Part shown: positions 31,787 through 43,389 of the stretch, one piece after another
Layout of the letters: each line of letters starts with the position of its first letter
How positions within the stretch are numbered: position 1 is the first letter of the stretch
NCBI RefSeq assembly: GCF_943734655.1
Contig: NC_071355.1
Coordinates: forward strand, 23,014,268-23,078,267
Length of the DNA stretch: 64,000 bases
Source: Sabethes cyaneus
Lineage: Eukaryota > Arthropoda > Insecta > Diptera > Culicidae
Reading direction: 5' to 3'
Translations under genes and position numbers: made by a program
The notes under the pieces: generated by a model
The model's input: the letters and a program-made list of their open reading frames with translations, nothing else
Database searches by the model: none
Told to the model about the DNA's origin: nothing

Positions 31787-34440
31787 GTAAGTCTTTTCTC
31801 ATTTGATTCCAGCGTTCTGATAAGAATTTGCGAAACGATCTAGAACAGCCGGTAGCGGGTTGAACAGCCCGGCTGCTGATCGTGCAGGAACTCCAAGGTC
31901 TTCTTTTGTTGGGCGCTGTTGAGAGGTCTCAGTATTTGTGGCGAGAATAACAGCATGTTTTTCTTTTAGTTTTTTGCACATCGTTCTTTTCCCTCTGGTC
32001 TCTTTGGCTTCATATTTTCCTGTGCAGTATCATGCCAACAGGGGCAGCGGGCACGGAAAGTTAGTTGCCCCTAACAGGCTCAGGCGTTTGAACTACATAG
32101 GTATAAAAAAAATTGCAGTTTTAATTTTTCATTCCCCGAGCGGGGCTGGCTTGCTGCGAAAAATATTAACCAATTGATTAGGTACCCTGTTTGTTACTTG
32201 CCGGTGCATGGTACCTGAGACATGGTACATACCTATTAAGAAACAAAGCCGGCCGGTCGTGCGAAGAATTCAATCAACCCTGTCGAAAGCAAAAGCGATC
32301 CAAATTTGCCTCATGGCACGTCGTAGTAGCTTCTGACATGATTATTTATTTTGCAATTAATTTCTGTTGTCTTGGTTTGTTTGTTTTCAAACTGCATCGT
32401 CATTTGCAAGTCCATATAAAATTTGCTCCAAATCGCTTGCAAATCAAGCTGCGCGTAATATGTCTTCGTGCACCTACCTAAAAATTGGTAACAAATACCT
32501 ATCGCCTATTTTGCCGAAATCGACTCTTTTTTATATTAAAAAATTGGAAGTAAATGTCTTAGAAATTAACATCAATAATTTTTCCATGATTGCAACCATT
32601 TTATGTTAAAAAAGTCCGCCAAGAGCCATCCGTTCGGTGAAGTATGTTTCTAACACCCTATGATAAGACGTAGTCCTACGGCAATAAAAATATTTTTGAT
32701 CGAAACATTCTAAAAACCACAAACGTTTTGTCATGAATATACTGAGGGCATCATTTTTTCGTCATTTAGAGCTTGTATGCGGAAACTGATTTCTATTTAA
32801 GCACATTTTTGAAAGTGAAACATTTTGTGTTGCCAAAAACGAATATTGTAGCCAAAATCGGATCGTGCTAAAAGCAAGTAGTTGTCACTCTAAAACCAGT
32901 TATTTTCAATAATCCATTTCCTAGCCGGATGGGCCCAAAATTGTGCAAGAGAACAGCGCAATCGGCAAACCTAGTGATCTGGAACCGAAATTGTCAAATT
33001 AATTTTTTTTTGCGATCATGAAAAATTCGTATGATTTATCGATTTCGACTCGATTAGTCAACACAGGACGAGCTCGCAATTCACTTCCATTCAAGGCTGG
33101 ATGCTTAATAAATTTATTTGGTAGCGAAAAAAGAAACGAAAACAAAAAAAAAATGCCGTTGACATTGAAATCTGCGTCGCTGATGCTACTGGAAAGGGAG
33201 CTAGATGTGAACAATTAAATAATTATTGATGTTGATGTCCATGTGTTTATAATAATAATTTATTGTTTTGAGCTGTTTAAAACAAAATCGATTGTGTCGC
33301 ATTATGTTTAGCTGGAGAAAGTTTTATTCATTTAGGTATGTTAAAGCAAAGAATTTACCTATTATTCCGTACTCCTAAATTCTTCCTATAGTTTTCTGCT
33401 ACTGAGTTAAACATTTTCTTTAGCTTGGTTATTAAGGAAAACTTAATCTCGGCCATGTTCCTCATAAATATATGTTTATAAATAAACCTAGTAAACTATT
33501 TTAAATGTTAATAAGTTTAAGAGAAACGAAGAAACTGGTTTCAATGGCTAAAACATGTTTTTGAACATTAGAAATAAACTGAAGAACTGGTTTGTTTTTT
33601 GCAACCTTTTATCGTTTTCCAACTTTGGTCATTTTTGTATCGATTTATACTGGTTAAGTTATTTCGTACTTTCTTATGAAGAACAAATTTTTGCTTATCA
33701 TCTTTGTTGTATCCAGGGCAGCTCGGTCATGTACCTCACTTGTTCTCGTCCAGGGGGACGATCTGTTCAGGTTCAGGATCATCTGTGAGCATTTGTTCTG
33801 TACGCGCTAAAACCTCAGCTTGTGTGTTCTAGCACAGGTTGACCAGACCGGGACCGCGTACTCTGTCGCTGAGAAGCTGAGTTGGTGGGAGCTCGTTTGC
33901 GGAAAAAACATTGTGGAAAACCATTCGCTAGAGATAAAAAAGACCTTATTTTTTGAGCGGTTTGTACGTGGATAAAATCGGACATCCTTCAGTATCGTCA
34001 GTTCGTCGCTTCCGTGGTTTAAAAGGCTGCTACACTCGATAACATACGTTCATTGTTACGTTGATAGCTTGTGTGCGACGAAGAGCGTTGGATCTATAGG
34101 TACGGTTGGGTTAACTAGTGCTGGGCTCCAGAAAGCGGAGAGAACGCTGTGGTTGATCGTACTTTCTGAAATTTGACTAAAAATAATATTTTTTTCACTT
34201 TAGGGGTTCTTAAAGTGACCCTAAAAATGATCCACATTCCTCTTCTCAACTCCACTTGTTTTATATTCGATCCTGAAGTTTTGGTTAAAATTTCAGCCAA
34301 ATCGGTCAACATTTAGAAATTAGAAACCATTTTAAGAGTTGTAGATTTTATTTTTGCTTTCCATATATATCACCCGCCTAATCTTACAAGTGAGCATTTT
34401 GTACACGATTTCTGTTTAGATACCTAGTTGTAAGATTGAG
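31787..34440 (+). other. Probable start of intron 1, no gene recognised
   Basis: Begins with the GTAAGT donor of the 31731 exon. AT-rich sequence with no recognised exon. 33690-34090 is GC-richer, with a TATCGTCAGTTCGTCGCTTC stretch that could be an old promoter or repeat end. Nothing further is supported. Confidence 0.4.
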
Positions 34441-34444
34441 CTGG

Positions 34445-35230
34445 CGTTATCAGAAAGTATATACAGCATCCTGAAAATGCGCTTTGTGATCCGAGGGTCG
34501 TAGGGTCGAGTCTCGTTGATGAGACTCTTCACGGTCGACAGTATCATAGGCGGCCTTCAAATCTATGAAAAGGTGGTGCATAGAGACTTGGTATTCGTGA
34601 CACTTTTGGAGGATCTGTCGCAGCACAAAGATTTGGTCCGTTGTCGATTGCCCGTCCACAGAATCGGTTTGAAAACTTCCCACGAATCTACTTGCTAGCG
34701 GCGATTGACGGCGAAAGATGATCTGAGAAAGTACTTTATAGGCGGTGTTCAGAATGGTGATCGCTCGATAGTTCTCAGATTCCAACTTGTCGCTCTTTTT
34801 GTGTATTGGGCATATTACTCCCTGTCCTGTAGCAGCAACGACGCCCGCGCTGCATTCTTCTCATCTAACATCCTCTGACGTTCCTCGTTGATGCAGTCGT
34901 TACGTCGACTTTTCTCATCCAACTCAATGATACCTTCCGCTGCGCCGTTGATAGCTGCTTAAACGCTATCCCAGCTGTCCGCGGTGGGGCTTCGCAGCGC
35001 AGTCTTAAAACGTTCGGCGTACTCAGTAGCGACCTCAGGTAACTTGAGTCGTTCCAGATTGTACCGTGGCGAGCGACGGTACCGAATGTTGGTAACAACA
35101 GATAGTTTATCAAAAGGTAGTGATCAGAATCGATGTTTGCGCCACGATAGGTTCTAACGTCGATGATATCCGGGAAGTGCCTTCCATCAATTAAAATATG
35201 GTCTATTTGCAATTCCGTCTATTGTGGTGA
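34445..35230 (-). pseudogene. RTE retrotransposon relic, endonuclease end plus RT start
   Basis: On the minus strand: QIDHILIDGRHFPDIIDVRT and YRGANIDSDHYL (about 35210-35115, end of the endonuclease), then the linker, then SENYRAITILNTAYKVLSQI (about 34780-34720) and HHLFIDLKAAYDTVDRE (about 34590-34530, RT motif A). It is broken by stops and ends before motif C. The LOA element at 35368-43013 was inserted just beyond its 5' side. Confidence 0.75.
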
Positions 35231-35409
35231 TCTTCAGGTGTACCGATATGGGAGACTTTGCCAGAAATAGGTACTTCGTATGGCCATATTTTTGGAGCCA
35301 GTGAAGTCAAAGAGTCGATGTCAATGAATAAGCGGGCCTCAATTAGTCGGAAAGTATGCGGGCACTTTTTTTCGGGCGGGGTTTTTTTTTCGGGCAATTG
35401 AAAAAAGAG

Positions 35410-35991
35410 GGGATGGGAGTCTCACTGTTACCACCAGGGAAACTCTGGAAGTTCTGATGCACACGCACTTCCCTGGTTCGACAGTGACCACTGGGCAAAA
35501 CATAGGCGGGCAACAGTGGAATGGGTCATTACACAATGTGCCAAATGATTCGGTTCTACTTGCACGCCGATTGTTTACGGAGGCCTCGATCAATTGGGCA
35601 CTCAGCTCTTTTGAACCAATGAAATCTCCAGGTCCGGATGGTATTCTACCCATTTTCTTACAAAAAACGGACGGTGTTATAATGTCCGAGCTCATCAACC
35701 TCTTTCGAGCCAGTTTCACTTTGGGGTATATCCCAGAGAATTGGCGGAAAGTAAGGGTGGTGTTCATACCTAAGGCTGGCAAAAAAGACAAAATCATGCC
35801 TAAGGCTTTCAGACCGATAAGTCTGACTTCAACGCTTCTTAGGCTGATGGAGAAAATCACGGATAACTATATCCGCAATGAGTTTTTAAAAAACTCTCCG
35901 TTACATGTAAATCAACATGCATACCAACACGGTAAATCTACGGAAACCGCACTGCACTGCTTAGTGACGTTAATTGAGAAATCGCTCAAAT
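35410..35991 (+). pseudogene. LOA-like reverse transcriptase, N-terminal part
   Basis: An open frame reads LTVTTRETLEVLMHTHFPGS, then MKSPGPDGILPIFLQ, FRASFTLGYIPENWRKVRVV, FIPKAGKKDKIMPKAFRPIS, and HQ/HGKSTETALHCLVTLIEKSL. These are the fingers and template-grip motifs. The frame is cut by the hAT insertion at 35992 and resumes at 40430. Confidence 0.85.
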
Positions 35992-36224
35992 TAGCATTGG
36001 GCGATACTGTATCTGTATCGAAAAAATCGATACTTTTGGGCCGATACATCGATATTTTGGATCGATACTGAGCGTCCCGATACCGGCCAGTATCGATGCT
36101 AAAACACCGATATTTGTATCGATACCTTTATATAGTAAAAGCCAGAGAAACTAAAATACTTATCCTAATTAATAACCTTGCTTATCCTAATGCGATGTCC
36201 ATTAGGATTTCACCTGCATAACAA

Positions 36225-36835
36225 GGTTCCGCCAACTAACTCGGTCCATGGCTGCCCGTCTCCAATTTCTCGAATGTCCCACACTTTCCAGGACTTGCTC
36301 CATTAAATGGAGTCCATTTGGTCTAACCGTCGAGCACGCTGCGTACCTCTGCGCCTCGAACCAATCGAATTCGAGGCAAACATCATTTTTACGGGATTGT
36401 TTTCCGGCATGTCTCGCTCATTGTACCCTTCCAGCCTCAGTCACTTTCTGAATACTGGGTTCGCCGAAAAGCTGCGCCAGCTTGTGGTTTATGTTTTTTC
36501 TCCATACACCGTACTCACATACACCACCAAAGATGATCCTAAGCACACAACGTCCAAACGTTGCCATGGCCGTTGCAGCGCTTTCAAGTCTCCGTCGAGC
36601 ATTGTCCACATTTCGTGCCCGTAGACTATCGGTCTTATTTGCGCTTTGTACATGGTACATTTGATACAGGGTTGAAGCTTGTCAAATTTTATGGTCTTGT
36701 AGAATCCGTAGTAAGCACGAATTCCGGCAAGAATGGTGAGGTATGTTTCTCTGCGGCAGTTGTTATCCGACGTCATCAACGACCCGAAGTATACAAACTC
36801 GTTTACCACCTCGAACTCGTAGAAATTAAAATATG
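36225..36835 (-). pseudogene. RTE C-terminal fragment inside hAT element A
   Basis: Minus-strand VNEFVYFGSLMTSDNNCRRE (about 36809-36750), RAYYGFYKTIKF, RCVLRIIFGGVCEYGVW and RKNINHKLAQLFGEPSIQKV (about 36560-36440) are post-RT RTE motifs. The downstream frame drifts through 36420-36250. Frameshifted and dead. Confidence 0.8.
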
Positions 36836-36899
36836 AGGTGTACCTAATTAAAAGTACGGCGGCTATTTTTTTTCGATAAATATACTAACGCTGCAAAAA

Positions 36900-37860
36900 T
36901 AGATGCATTCCAAGTTCCAGTCTTAAATCAAATTTTAAATAAAACTTTAATATCAATTTGAAATCCAATTTCAAGTCGGATTTCTTGGGCGATGTAAAAA
37001 ATCAAATTAACTTTCAAATCCTATTTCAAGTCCAATTCGAAGTTCCTTTTTAAGTCCGATTTAACTCCAATTTCTGGCGAAGTTGTAAGTAAAATTTCTA
37101 GTATAATTTTACATCCGATTCTAGGTTAGTTTCAAGTAAAATTTCAAGTTCAATTTCATGTCTCATTAAGTCCTATTTCATGTGTAATTTCAAGTCCAGT
37201 TTATATATTCTAGTCTGAATTAGTCCAAACTTAAGTTTAACCACAGAGAACAGACATCCAAGCGAAAGGTCCAAACTTGGATAAAACTTATGTCAAATTA
37301 GTTGGGAAACTATAGTGATGGTGTCGCTAAAGGCGCATAAAATTCTACACTAAACTCACAACAGCTAGCTTCTGGCGCTAGCATAACGCATATAATCAAT
37401 ATATACTAGCGCCAGAAGAGCCAAAGGTTGTCAGTGTGCAAATCAAAAAAATCATTTAGTTGGGAAACTATAGTGGTGGTGACGCTAGCATATTAGGTGA
37501 TTTTAATTTGAAATTTTATCCAAGAATTCGCGAAAAATTTGTTCCTGAATGGATGTCTGTTCTCTGTGGTTTAACTTCGCGTCCAATTTTAAGTGTAATT
37601 TGAAGTCCAAATTCAAGTTCCACTTTTAGTTTAATTTAAAGTTCCAGTTCAATTTAAAGTAAAGGTTTAAGTTGAAATTGATTCAAACTGTCCAATATCA
37701 TTTGATCATCAATATCAATTTAAAGTTCAATTTTTAGCATAATGCCATGCTTAATTCTAAGTTAAATTTCAGTTCCTATTTCAAGTTCAATATCAAGTTT
37801 AATTTCAGGTTCAATTTTAAGTAAAATTTCAAGTGCAATTCCAGCTCCTTCAAATGCGAT
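36900..37860. repeat. Degenerate tandem repeat of AATTTCAAGTCC units
   Basis: Imperfect ~12-16-bp units (AATTTCAAGTCCAATTTCAA and variants) over nearly 1 kb, interrupted by a MITE at 37241-37569. Non-coding. Similar in style to 11640-11880. Confidence 0.75.
37241..37569. mobile_element. 329-bp MITE with TTTAA duplication
   Basis: The inverted termini CCACAGAGAACAGACATCC (37241) and complement (ending 37569) are flanked by TTTAA on both sides (37236-37240, 37570-37574). The interior contains two direct copies of GTTGGGAAACTATAGTG and a hairpin around CTTCTGGCGCTAG. It lies in the degenerate repeat tract. Confidence 0.8.
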
Positions 37861-38029
37861 CATTTAGACAACTCGCAAGTTGCTGAGAACTACGCGCACT
37901 TGCTGAGTGAAGCTTTGCTTTCCTCAATGGAGCTAGCTGTCTTGCCACTCGAAAATGGATGTGGTTGGATACGCTAGGCCGTCAACCGCGTTGTTAAGTA
38001 AAGAAACCCTGAGTGCATGGAGTGACTTT

Positions 38030-38180
38030 TGACGGAGATGAACTGGAAGGGGTTGATGAATTCATAAATTAGGGATCTCTGGCAACCGCCGTCAATAATA
38101 CGAGTAAGCAGATTCAACGACACATTCTAGCTATGTCAGGTCTACTTTTCCCTTCGTAAGTGATTTCGATCAAGGAGCAT
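38030..38180 (+). pseudogene. RTE post-RT fragment
   Basis: DGDELEGVDEFIN followed by GSLATAVNNTSKQIQR matches the DEFVYLGSLVT stretch of RTE elements. Very short and stop-interrupted. Confidence 0.5.
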
Positions 38181-39005
38181 AAACCGTACGCAAAATATAA
38201 GTTCATTTGCCGTATTTGAACGCAGGGTGTTGGTAACTGGAAGCAGAGAGCGGTCCAGGCGTATAACCCACGAGCTGCAGGCACTACTTTGAAAGATTTC
38301 CATCGTACACCTGCCGGCCGGCTGCAACATGCATTCAACCAAATTTCAGCAGTGTTTGACTTTCATCTGTCTCAGCAAGTGTTACGCTCTACAGTTATTT
38401 CAATGTTTCGATGTTTACTGTCTAAGGTGTTAAGGGCCATTAGGGTATTGTTACCTGTTGCTGTTGGTAAAGTTATGCTAAAGTAATAAATGTTGTAAGT
38501 AACTTGACAGATTTCTTGGCGCCTTTTGCACTGGTTTTCGGTGCAGTTTCCATGACAGTTAAGATTAGCTAACTTCACAGTAGCTCGCCATATCGTTCAT
38601 ATTAGAAAGCATTTGACTCCACAACACGCACGAGGCACCTCGGTTAAATTAGATGTCCGCTCAGCCATTAAAAAAAATAATTTATAAACAATCCTCATGT
38701 CGCACGAATCACTTATAAAAGGGGCAGTTTGGTCAACGCTGATCTGAAGTCTCCAAAACACTTGTAGAGCAAAGTGTTTAATTTAGTTATCTGTATGATT
38801 GTAGAGGTACATTCTCACGGTCATCATAATTGTCCAGTTTTGTATGGCTTGTACCTTTTGTAGCGTAAACAGAGGTGGAAGGGGGTTAAATTAATTGGTT
38901 TGTCGAATCTAAAATTTAGATTTAATCTTCATCCGCATGTTTGGGCAGAAAATGTTCTGATTTTTTAGTTCGACCGATATGGTCACCTCGCATTATATTC
39001 GTAGG

Positions 39006-40069
39006 TAGTGATGTCCGATTACTTCTCGATTAATCGAACTAATCGATTATCTGTTAAAATAATCGATTAATTTTTAATCGATTGCTTTATGTTCCGATTA
39101 TTAGATAATCGATTACCTGGTCGATCGATTATGCCGGATTTTTTAAAATTTTATTATTTAACAATTTCTAACAAATTTAATTTATTACAGTGGCTGGCGC
39201 TTAGCTACTAAATTAACCACACGCGATTAGCCAGTTAGTTGGTTTCACTTAGTTGGTTTCGAGGTACGATGCTGATCTAACAAACTGGTCGTCGTATTCG
39301 TATGTTCAAATCTCGGCTAGGCGATGCTCCTAGATAGAATCAGTAGAGTTGTTGCACTAGCCTCGTAATTGTCCTAATAGCCCTTTAATAATACTGATGT
39401 GAAGCCTGTCGATAAATAGGGGTCAAGTCTTAAGCCTGGTATCCAGCTGAAAAGAAAACAGCTCAAGAAAAAAACCTGCTATTTACCAACGGTGTGGCAC
39501 GCTAGAATTTCAGCATAACGAACATCTATTTTCATTCCACTTTCACCAAAACTGGATAAACTGTTGTCGTATTTTCACTCATTCAACAGAAAAATATTAT
39601 ATGATGTATAATATATTACAAAACCGCAATCCGCAAGAATATTCATAAACTGCATAAATAATCTTAAACTGCCATCATTTGGTACAGCCAGCAACAAGTT
39701 TTGTTACCCGATTTAACATTGCCTTAGGGCGAACAGGCCATTTTTCGTATGCCATTGCCAGTGATGTCGGTTACGGTCCCAAATATATGGGAGATGACAA
39801 CCTTGCCATCCCGTTGCTATTTACCGACCAATCTGATGGAGTTCTTTTAACGTTAGTTGCATATGAATCAATTGAACAACAATGGAGATAGAGCCGAAAG
39901 TGTATCTGCAAGTATCCTTATTTTTGGTATCGGGACGTAAAGGTTATAACCAATCGATTATTTCGACTAATCGATTATATAGCGCCGATTAATCGATGTC
40001 GATTATTGGCCGCCCAAAAAGTAATCGATTATTAACTAATCGATTAACTGGAAAAATCGGACATCACTA
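39006..40069. mobile_element. hAT-type element B (1,064 bp) nested in element A
   Basis: Termini TAGTGATGTCCGATTA (39006) and complement of the like sequence (ending 40069), flanked by an 8-bp duplication TTCGTAGG (38998-39005, 40070-40077). Subterminal TCGATTA motifs recur densely at both ends. The interior holds a SINE (39235-39440) and a 70-codon frame (39679-39891, GRTGHFSYAIASDVGYGPKY) with no recognised match. No transposase. Confidence 0.88.
39235..39440 (+). mobile_element. tRNA-derived SINE, copy B
   Basis: GGTTTCGAGGTACGATGCTG, the TGTTCAAATCTCG box B, and AGTCTGTCGATAAATAGG-like tail match copies A and C. Diverged; ends approximate. Confidence 0.65.
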
Positions 40070-40429
40070 TTCGTAGGTTCCATTTCTAGCATTTTTGTCT
40101 GTAAGGTTGCTGAATGGTCGATTTATGGCCGGCCCGGCCGGTTTTTCACTTGCAAAGCTGGTGACCGGTCAATCTGGCAAAAAGTCGGTTTACCGACTTA
40201 AGAAAACGGATTTGCTGAAAAAACGGATGAAAATTATGCTAAATAATAAATAAAAGTATGGTTTTCGTTGTGGTTGCGTGCACCCTGTCAGTGTATCGAT
40301 ACCGATATCGATACTACTGGTATCGATACATGCCGCCCAATATTTCAGCCGGATCGATACTTTTAAAAAAATTGTATCGATATTCGAATATCGATACTTC
40401 TCGCAGTATCGCCCAATGCTAGCTCAAAT

Positions 40430-40974
40430 ATCAAGAGACGGCACTTTGTGCTTTTCTTGATATTGAAGGCGCTTTCGATAACACGTCCTTTGCGTCAATT
40501 AATACGGCTCTCTGTCAAAAGAGAATCGACCACACTACAATGAGCTGGATTCAAGCAATGCTCTCGAGCAGACAAATTACAGCATCATTGGGAGATACGT
40601 CGGTCACGATTTCGGTGATCAAAGGATGTCCACAGGGAGGAGTTCTCTCCCCCCTGCTCTGGTCACTGATGGCCGACGCACTCCTTCACAAGCTGTCACA
40701 GCTTGGTTGTGAGACCATTGCTTACGCCGACGACGTTGTACTTATCGTCAGAGGAAAGTTTGACGCAGTACTGTCAAGTCGCTTGCAAGGAGCTCTAAAC
40801 ACCACCATGTTATGGTGCTCACAAGAGGGACTTAATGTAAATCCCACCAAAACAGTCGTTATACCATTCACTAGGCGAAGGAAACATACCATTACTCCGC
40901 CTATACTGAATGGTGTCAGACTGGGCTTCAGTAATGAAGTCCTCGAACACCTCGTAATGAACACCTCGGAATAA
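40430..40974 (+). pseudogene. LOA-like reverse transcriptase, palm and thumb part
   Basis: Continues the interrupted frame with FLDIEGAFDNTSFASI (catalytic motif A), KGCPQGGVLSPLLWSLMADA (motif B) and AYADDVVLIVRGK (motif C, YADD intact), then TKTVVIPFTRRRKHTITPPI. The frame ends at 40974 through a small frameshift near 40960, and the chain continues in the next frame from 40968. The catalytic residues are intact. Confidence 0.88.
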
Positions 40975-42407
40975 TTTTTGATAAAAAACTGAACTGGGCT
41001 GCCCACCTAGATTATGCTGTTAAGAAAGCAACTTCGGCTATCTGGGCATGCAGGTCACTGTTTGGCAAAACCTGGGGATTGAAACCTCAACTAGCCTTCT
41101 GGTCATATACTACTATTGCACGGCCTAGGATAACCTATGCTGCAGTCGTATGGTGGCCAAAGGTGAATGAGGTGACAGCCCAAGCCAAACTAAACAAAGT
41201 TCAGCGCCTGGCCTGTCTTACAGTTACCAGTGCCATGCGTACAACACCTACTGCAGCCATGGAGGCAATGCTATGCTTACTGCCTTTGCATCTTCATGTG
41301 AAGAAGGAAGCAGAGCTCGGCGCACTACGGTTGCAAAGGAGTAAAACCATACTCGAAGGTGACCAAATCGGTCATCTTCGCATACTTCGGGAATTCAATC
41401 TGACACCCTTAGTAACTTCAGTCTCTGACTGCATGGAAGCCAGGCCCAATATGGACGTTCCATATGAGGTGATTGAAACAGATCGCTCAATGTGGAATAA
41501 TGGAGGGCCAGATCTTCCATCTGGAACTATCTGTTTTTTTACAGATGGTTCAAAAATGGGGGCCTGCACAGGCTCCGGAGTCTACGGACCCGGCATCAGG
41601 GAAACTATCTCATTAGGAAAGTGGCCCACCGTTTTTCAAGCAGAAGTATATGCCATATACATCTGTGCGACAATATGCTTGAAACGAAAGTACAGGCATG
41701 CGAAAATCGGTATCTTCACGGACAGCCAAGCAGCACTACTGGCTCTCAAGTCCGCCAAATGCGTGTCCAAATTAGTTTGGGAGTGCAGCACAGCATTGAG
41801 GGAACTCTCCCGCCAAAACAAAGTTTTATTACTTTGGGTGCCCGGTCACTGCGGAATCGAGGGCAATGAATTTGCTGACAACCTAGCAAGACAAGGATCA
41901 GCTCAGCAATTTATTGGTCCTGAACCGTTTCTGGGCACCTCCACATCCGCCGTGAAAGGCGAACTGATGACATGGGAAAAGCTAGAAATAGCATCCCGTT
42001 GGAATCAAACACAGGGTTGTAGACAAGCTAAACAGTTTATCTACCCAAACCCTGCAGTAGCTAAAAAACTACTCCATTTAACTCGTAGTGAACTACGCAC
42101 GATCACGGGACTCCTAACAGGACACAGCCCCGCTCTTTATCATTTAAAGAATATCGGCAAGGTATCATCTGACATCTGCCGCTTTTGTAACTCTGAACCT
42201 GAAAGTTCAGCGCATCTGCTCTGCTATTGCGGAGCTCTTGCATTATCAAGGCACAACTTCTTAGGAAGTTTCCTTCTTACTCCATATCAGGTATGGAGCC
42301 TAAATCCCAAAACGGTCATTTGCTTTATAAACCATGTAGTACCGAATTGGGGCACAGGATTACAACTATTCCGCTCAACTCCATCAATGGGTATGAGCGA
42401 TCCGTAA
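40968..42407 (+). pseudogene. LOA-like RT thumb and RNase H domain
   Basis: From IIFDKKLNWAAHLDYAVKK on, a 470-codon open frame continues to 42407. After the connector (WSYTTIARPRITYAAVVWWP) the RNase H domain has all four catalytic acidic residues: FTDGSKMG, FQAEVYAIY, FTDSQAAL and GNEFADNLAR, with the WVPGHCGIEGNE loop. A C-terminal Cys/His cluster follows (CRFCNSEPESSAHLLCYCG), as in I/LOA-group polymerases. It is a well-preserved ORF, so insertion was fairly recent. Confidence 0.9.
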
Positions 42408-42448
42408 ACTGTGTACAGCAATCGGGGCCTGCCACAAAAGACGATTAA

Positions 42449-42960
42449 GGCTGTGAACCATTTCGCGAAATTTTTAACTTTTTGGTTAAAATTTGACAGT
42501 TCGATGGTTATTTCTCCTTGAGTGGTTAAAATCAGTTCAGAATGCGAACCATTTCATATTTGACGGATTGATAGTTATTTTTGCTCAATGAGAGCATATA
42601 AGGTGAGGATGAAAATATTGTTTATTCTGTCCGAGTTAAAATTGGATGAATTTTTGATGTTCATTTGCTTTTATTTGATAGCTAAAATTCACCTCATTTC
42701 AACCCAAATTGTTTGAACAAATTTATTATGCGTTAAGCATCCATACCAATGTAAAAAAAAATCCAACGAAAAATCAGTGAAACACGTCGAAGCTCTCTTC
42801 CTCACCTGTGCATATCTCATTGGCTCTGAAGCGAACCATCGAACTGTCAAAACCTTGGTCAAAACTAACCATGCTCCCGAGCAGGGTTATTTTCGAAAAA
42901 CCATCGAACTGTCAAATTTTAACCAAAAAGTTAAAAATTTCTCGAAATGGTTCACAGCCT
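42449..42960. mobile_element. Palindromic MITE in the LOA 3' untranslated region
   Basis: GGCTGTGAACCATTTCGCGA (42449) pairs with its complement ending at 42960, with continuing pairs through TTTTTGGTTAAAATTTGACA and CAGTTCGATGG, giving ~58-bp outer arms. A second inverted pair (GAACCATTTCATAT and relatives) lies inside. No target duplication is clear. It splits the LOA tail from its poly(A). Confidence 0.8.
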
Positions 42961-42999
42961 GTCGCAGTGGCCTTTTAACCCAATGCCCTTCTGGCATAC

Positions 43000-43013
43000 A
43001 AAAAAAAAAAAAA
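43000..43013 (+). other. Poly(A) tail of the LOA-like insertion
   Basis: A run of A at the 3' end of the element just before the ATGCGGGCACTT duplication at 43014-43025. Confidence 0.85.
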
Positions 43014-43389
43014 ATGCGGGCACTTCCCTGAAAATTGAGAGGCTTGCAGTTCCATATTCCAAACTTCCAATCGTTAGTCCTTTTTCGTTGCCTTATTCTA
43101 TGCCGATTGGTTTTTTCCTGTGTGGACTCATTACTGCGACCAGTATAGTTGATCTATTGTGATATCGCCCGGGTGTTTGCTGTATGACCTGCACTGCATT
43201 TCTTTTTGCTATAATTGCTATTGAATGAGCGATATGCTTATTAAATTTTATGCGTGCTTGTGTGTATTGGGGTTTACCCTTCCTTCAAAGCTTGATCTAC
43301 TTTATCCACTTATTCCTCTCTGCCATTACTATTCCATATTATAACCCTCCGAGGACTCATTAGTTCATCTGACCAGTACACTTAACTAT

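Larger units (their letters stand above)
35992..40421. mobile_element. hAT-type element A (4,430 bp) inside the LOA RT
   Basis: The inverted termini TAGCATTGGGCGATACTG (35992-36009) and CAGTATCGCCCAATGCTA (40404-40421) are perfect complements. They are flanked by an 8-bp duplication GCTCAAAT (35984-35991, 40422-40429), the hAT size. Removal of the element plus one duplication (4,438 bp) restores the LOA reading frame. Both ends carry many TATCGATAC motifs subterminally, typical binding-site-like repeats. No hAT transposase is recognised. The interior holds RTE fragments, a degenerate repeat, a MITE and hAT element B. Confidence 0.88.
35368..43013 (+). mobile_element. LOA-clade-like non-LTR retrotransposon, 5'-truncated, with nested insertions
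   Basis: Bounded by a 12-bp target-site duplication ATGCGGGCACTT (35356-35367 and 43014-43025) and ending in a 14-nt poly(A). Coding order is reverse transcriptase then RNase H, as in LOA/I-group elements such as Lian of Aedes. The copy lacks the endonuclease (5' truncation). Without the hAT insertion (35992-40421) and the 3'-UTR MITE (42449-42960) it is about 2.7 kb. The clade call is by domain order and motif style. Confidence 0.8.
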
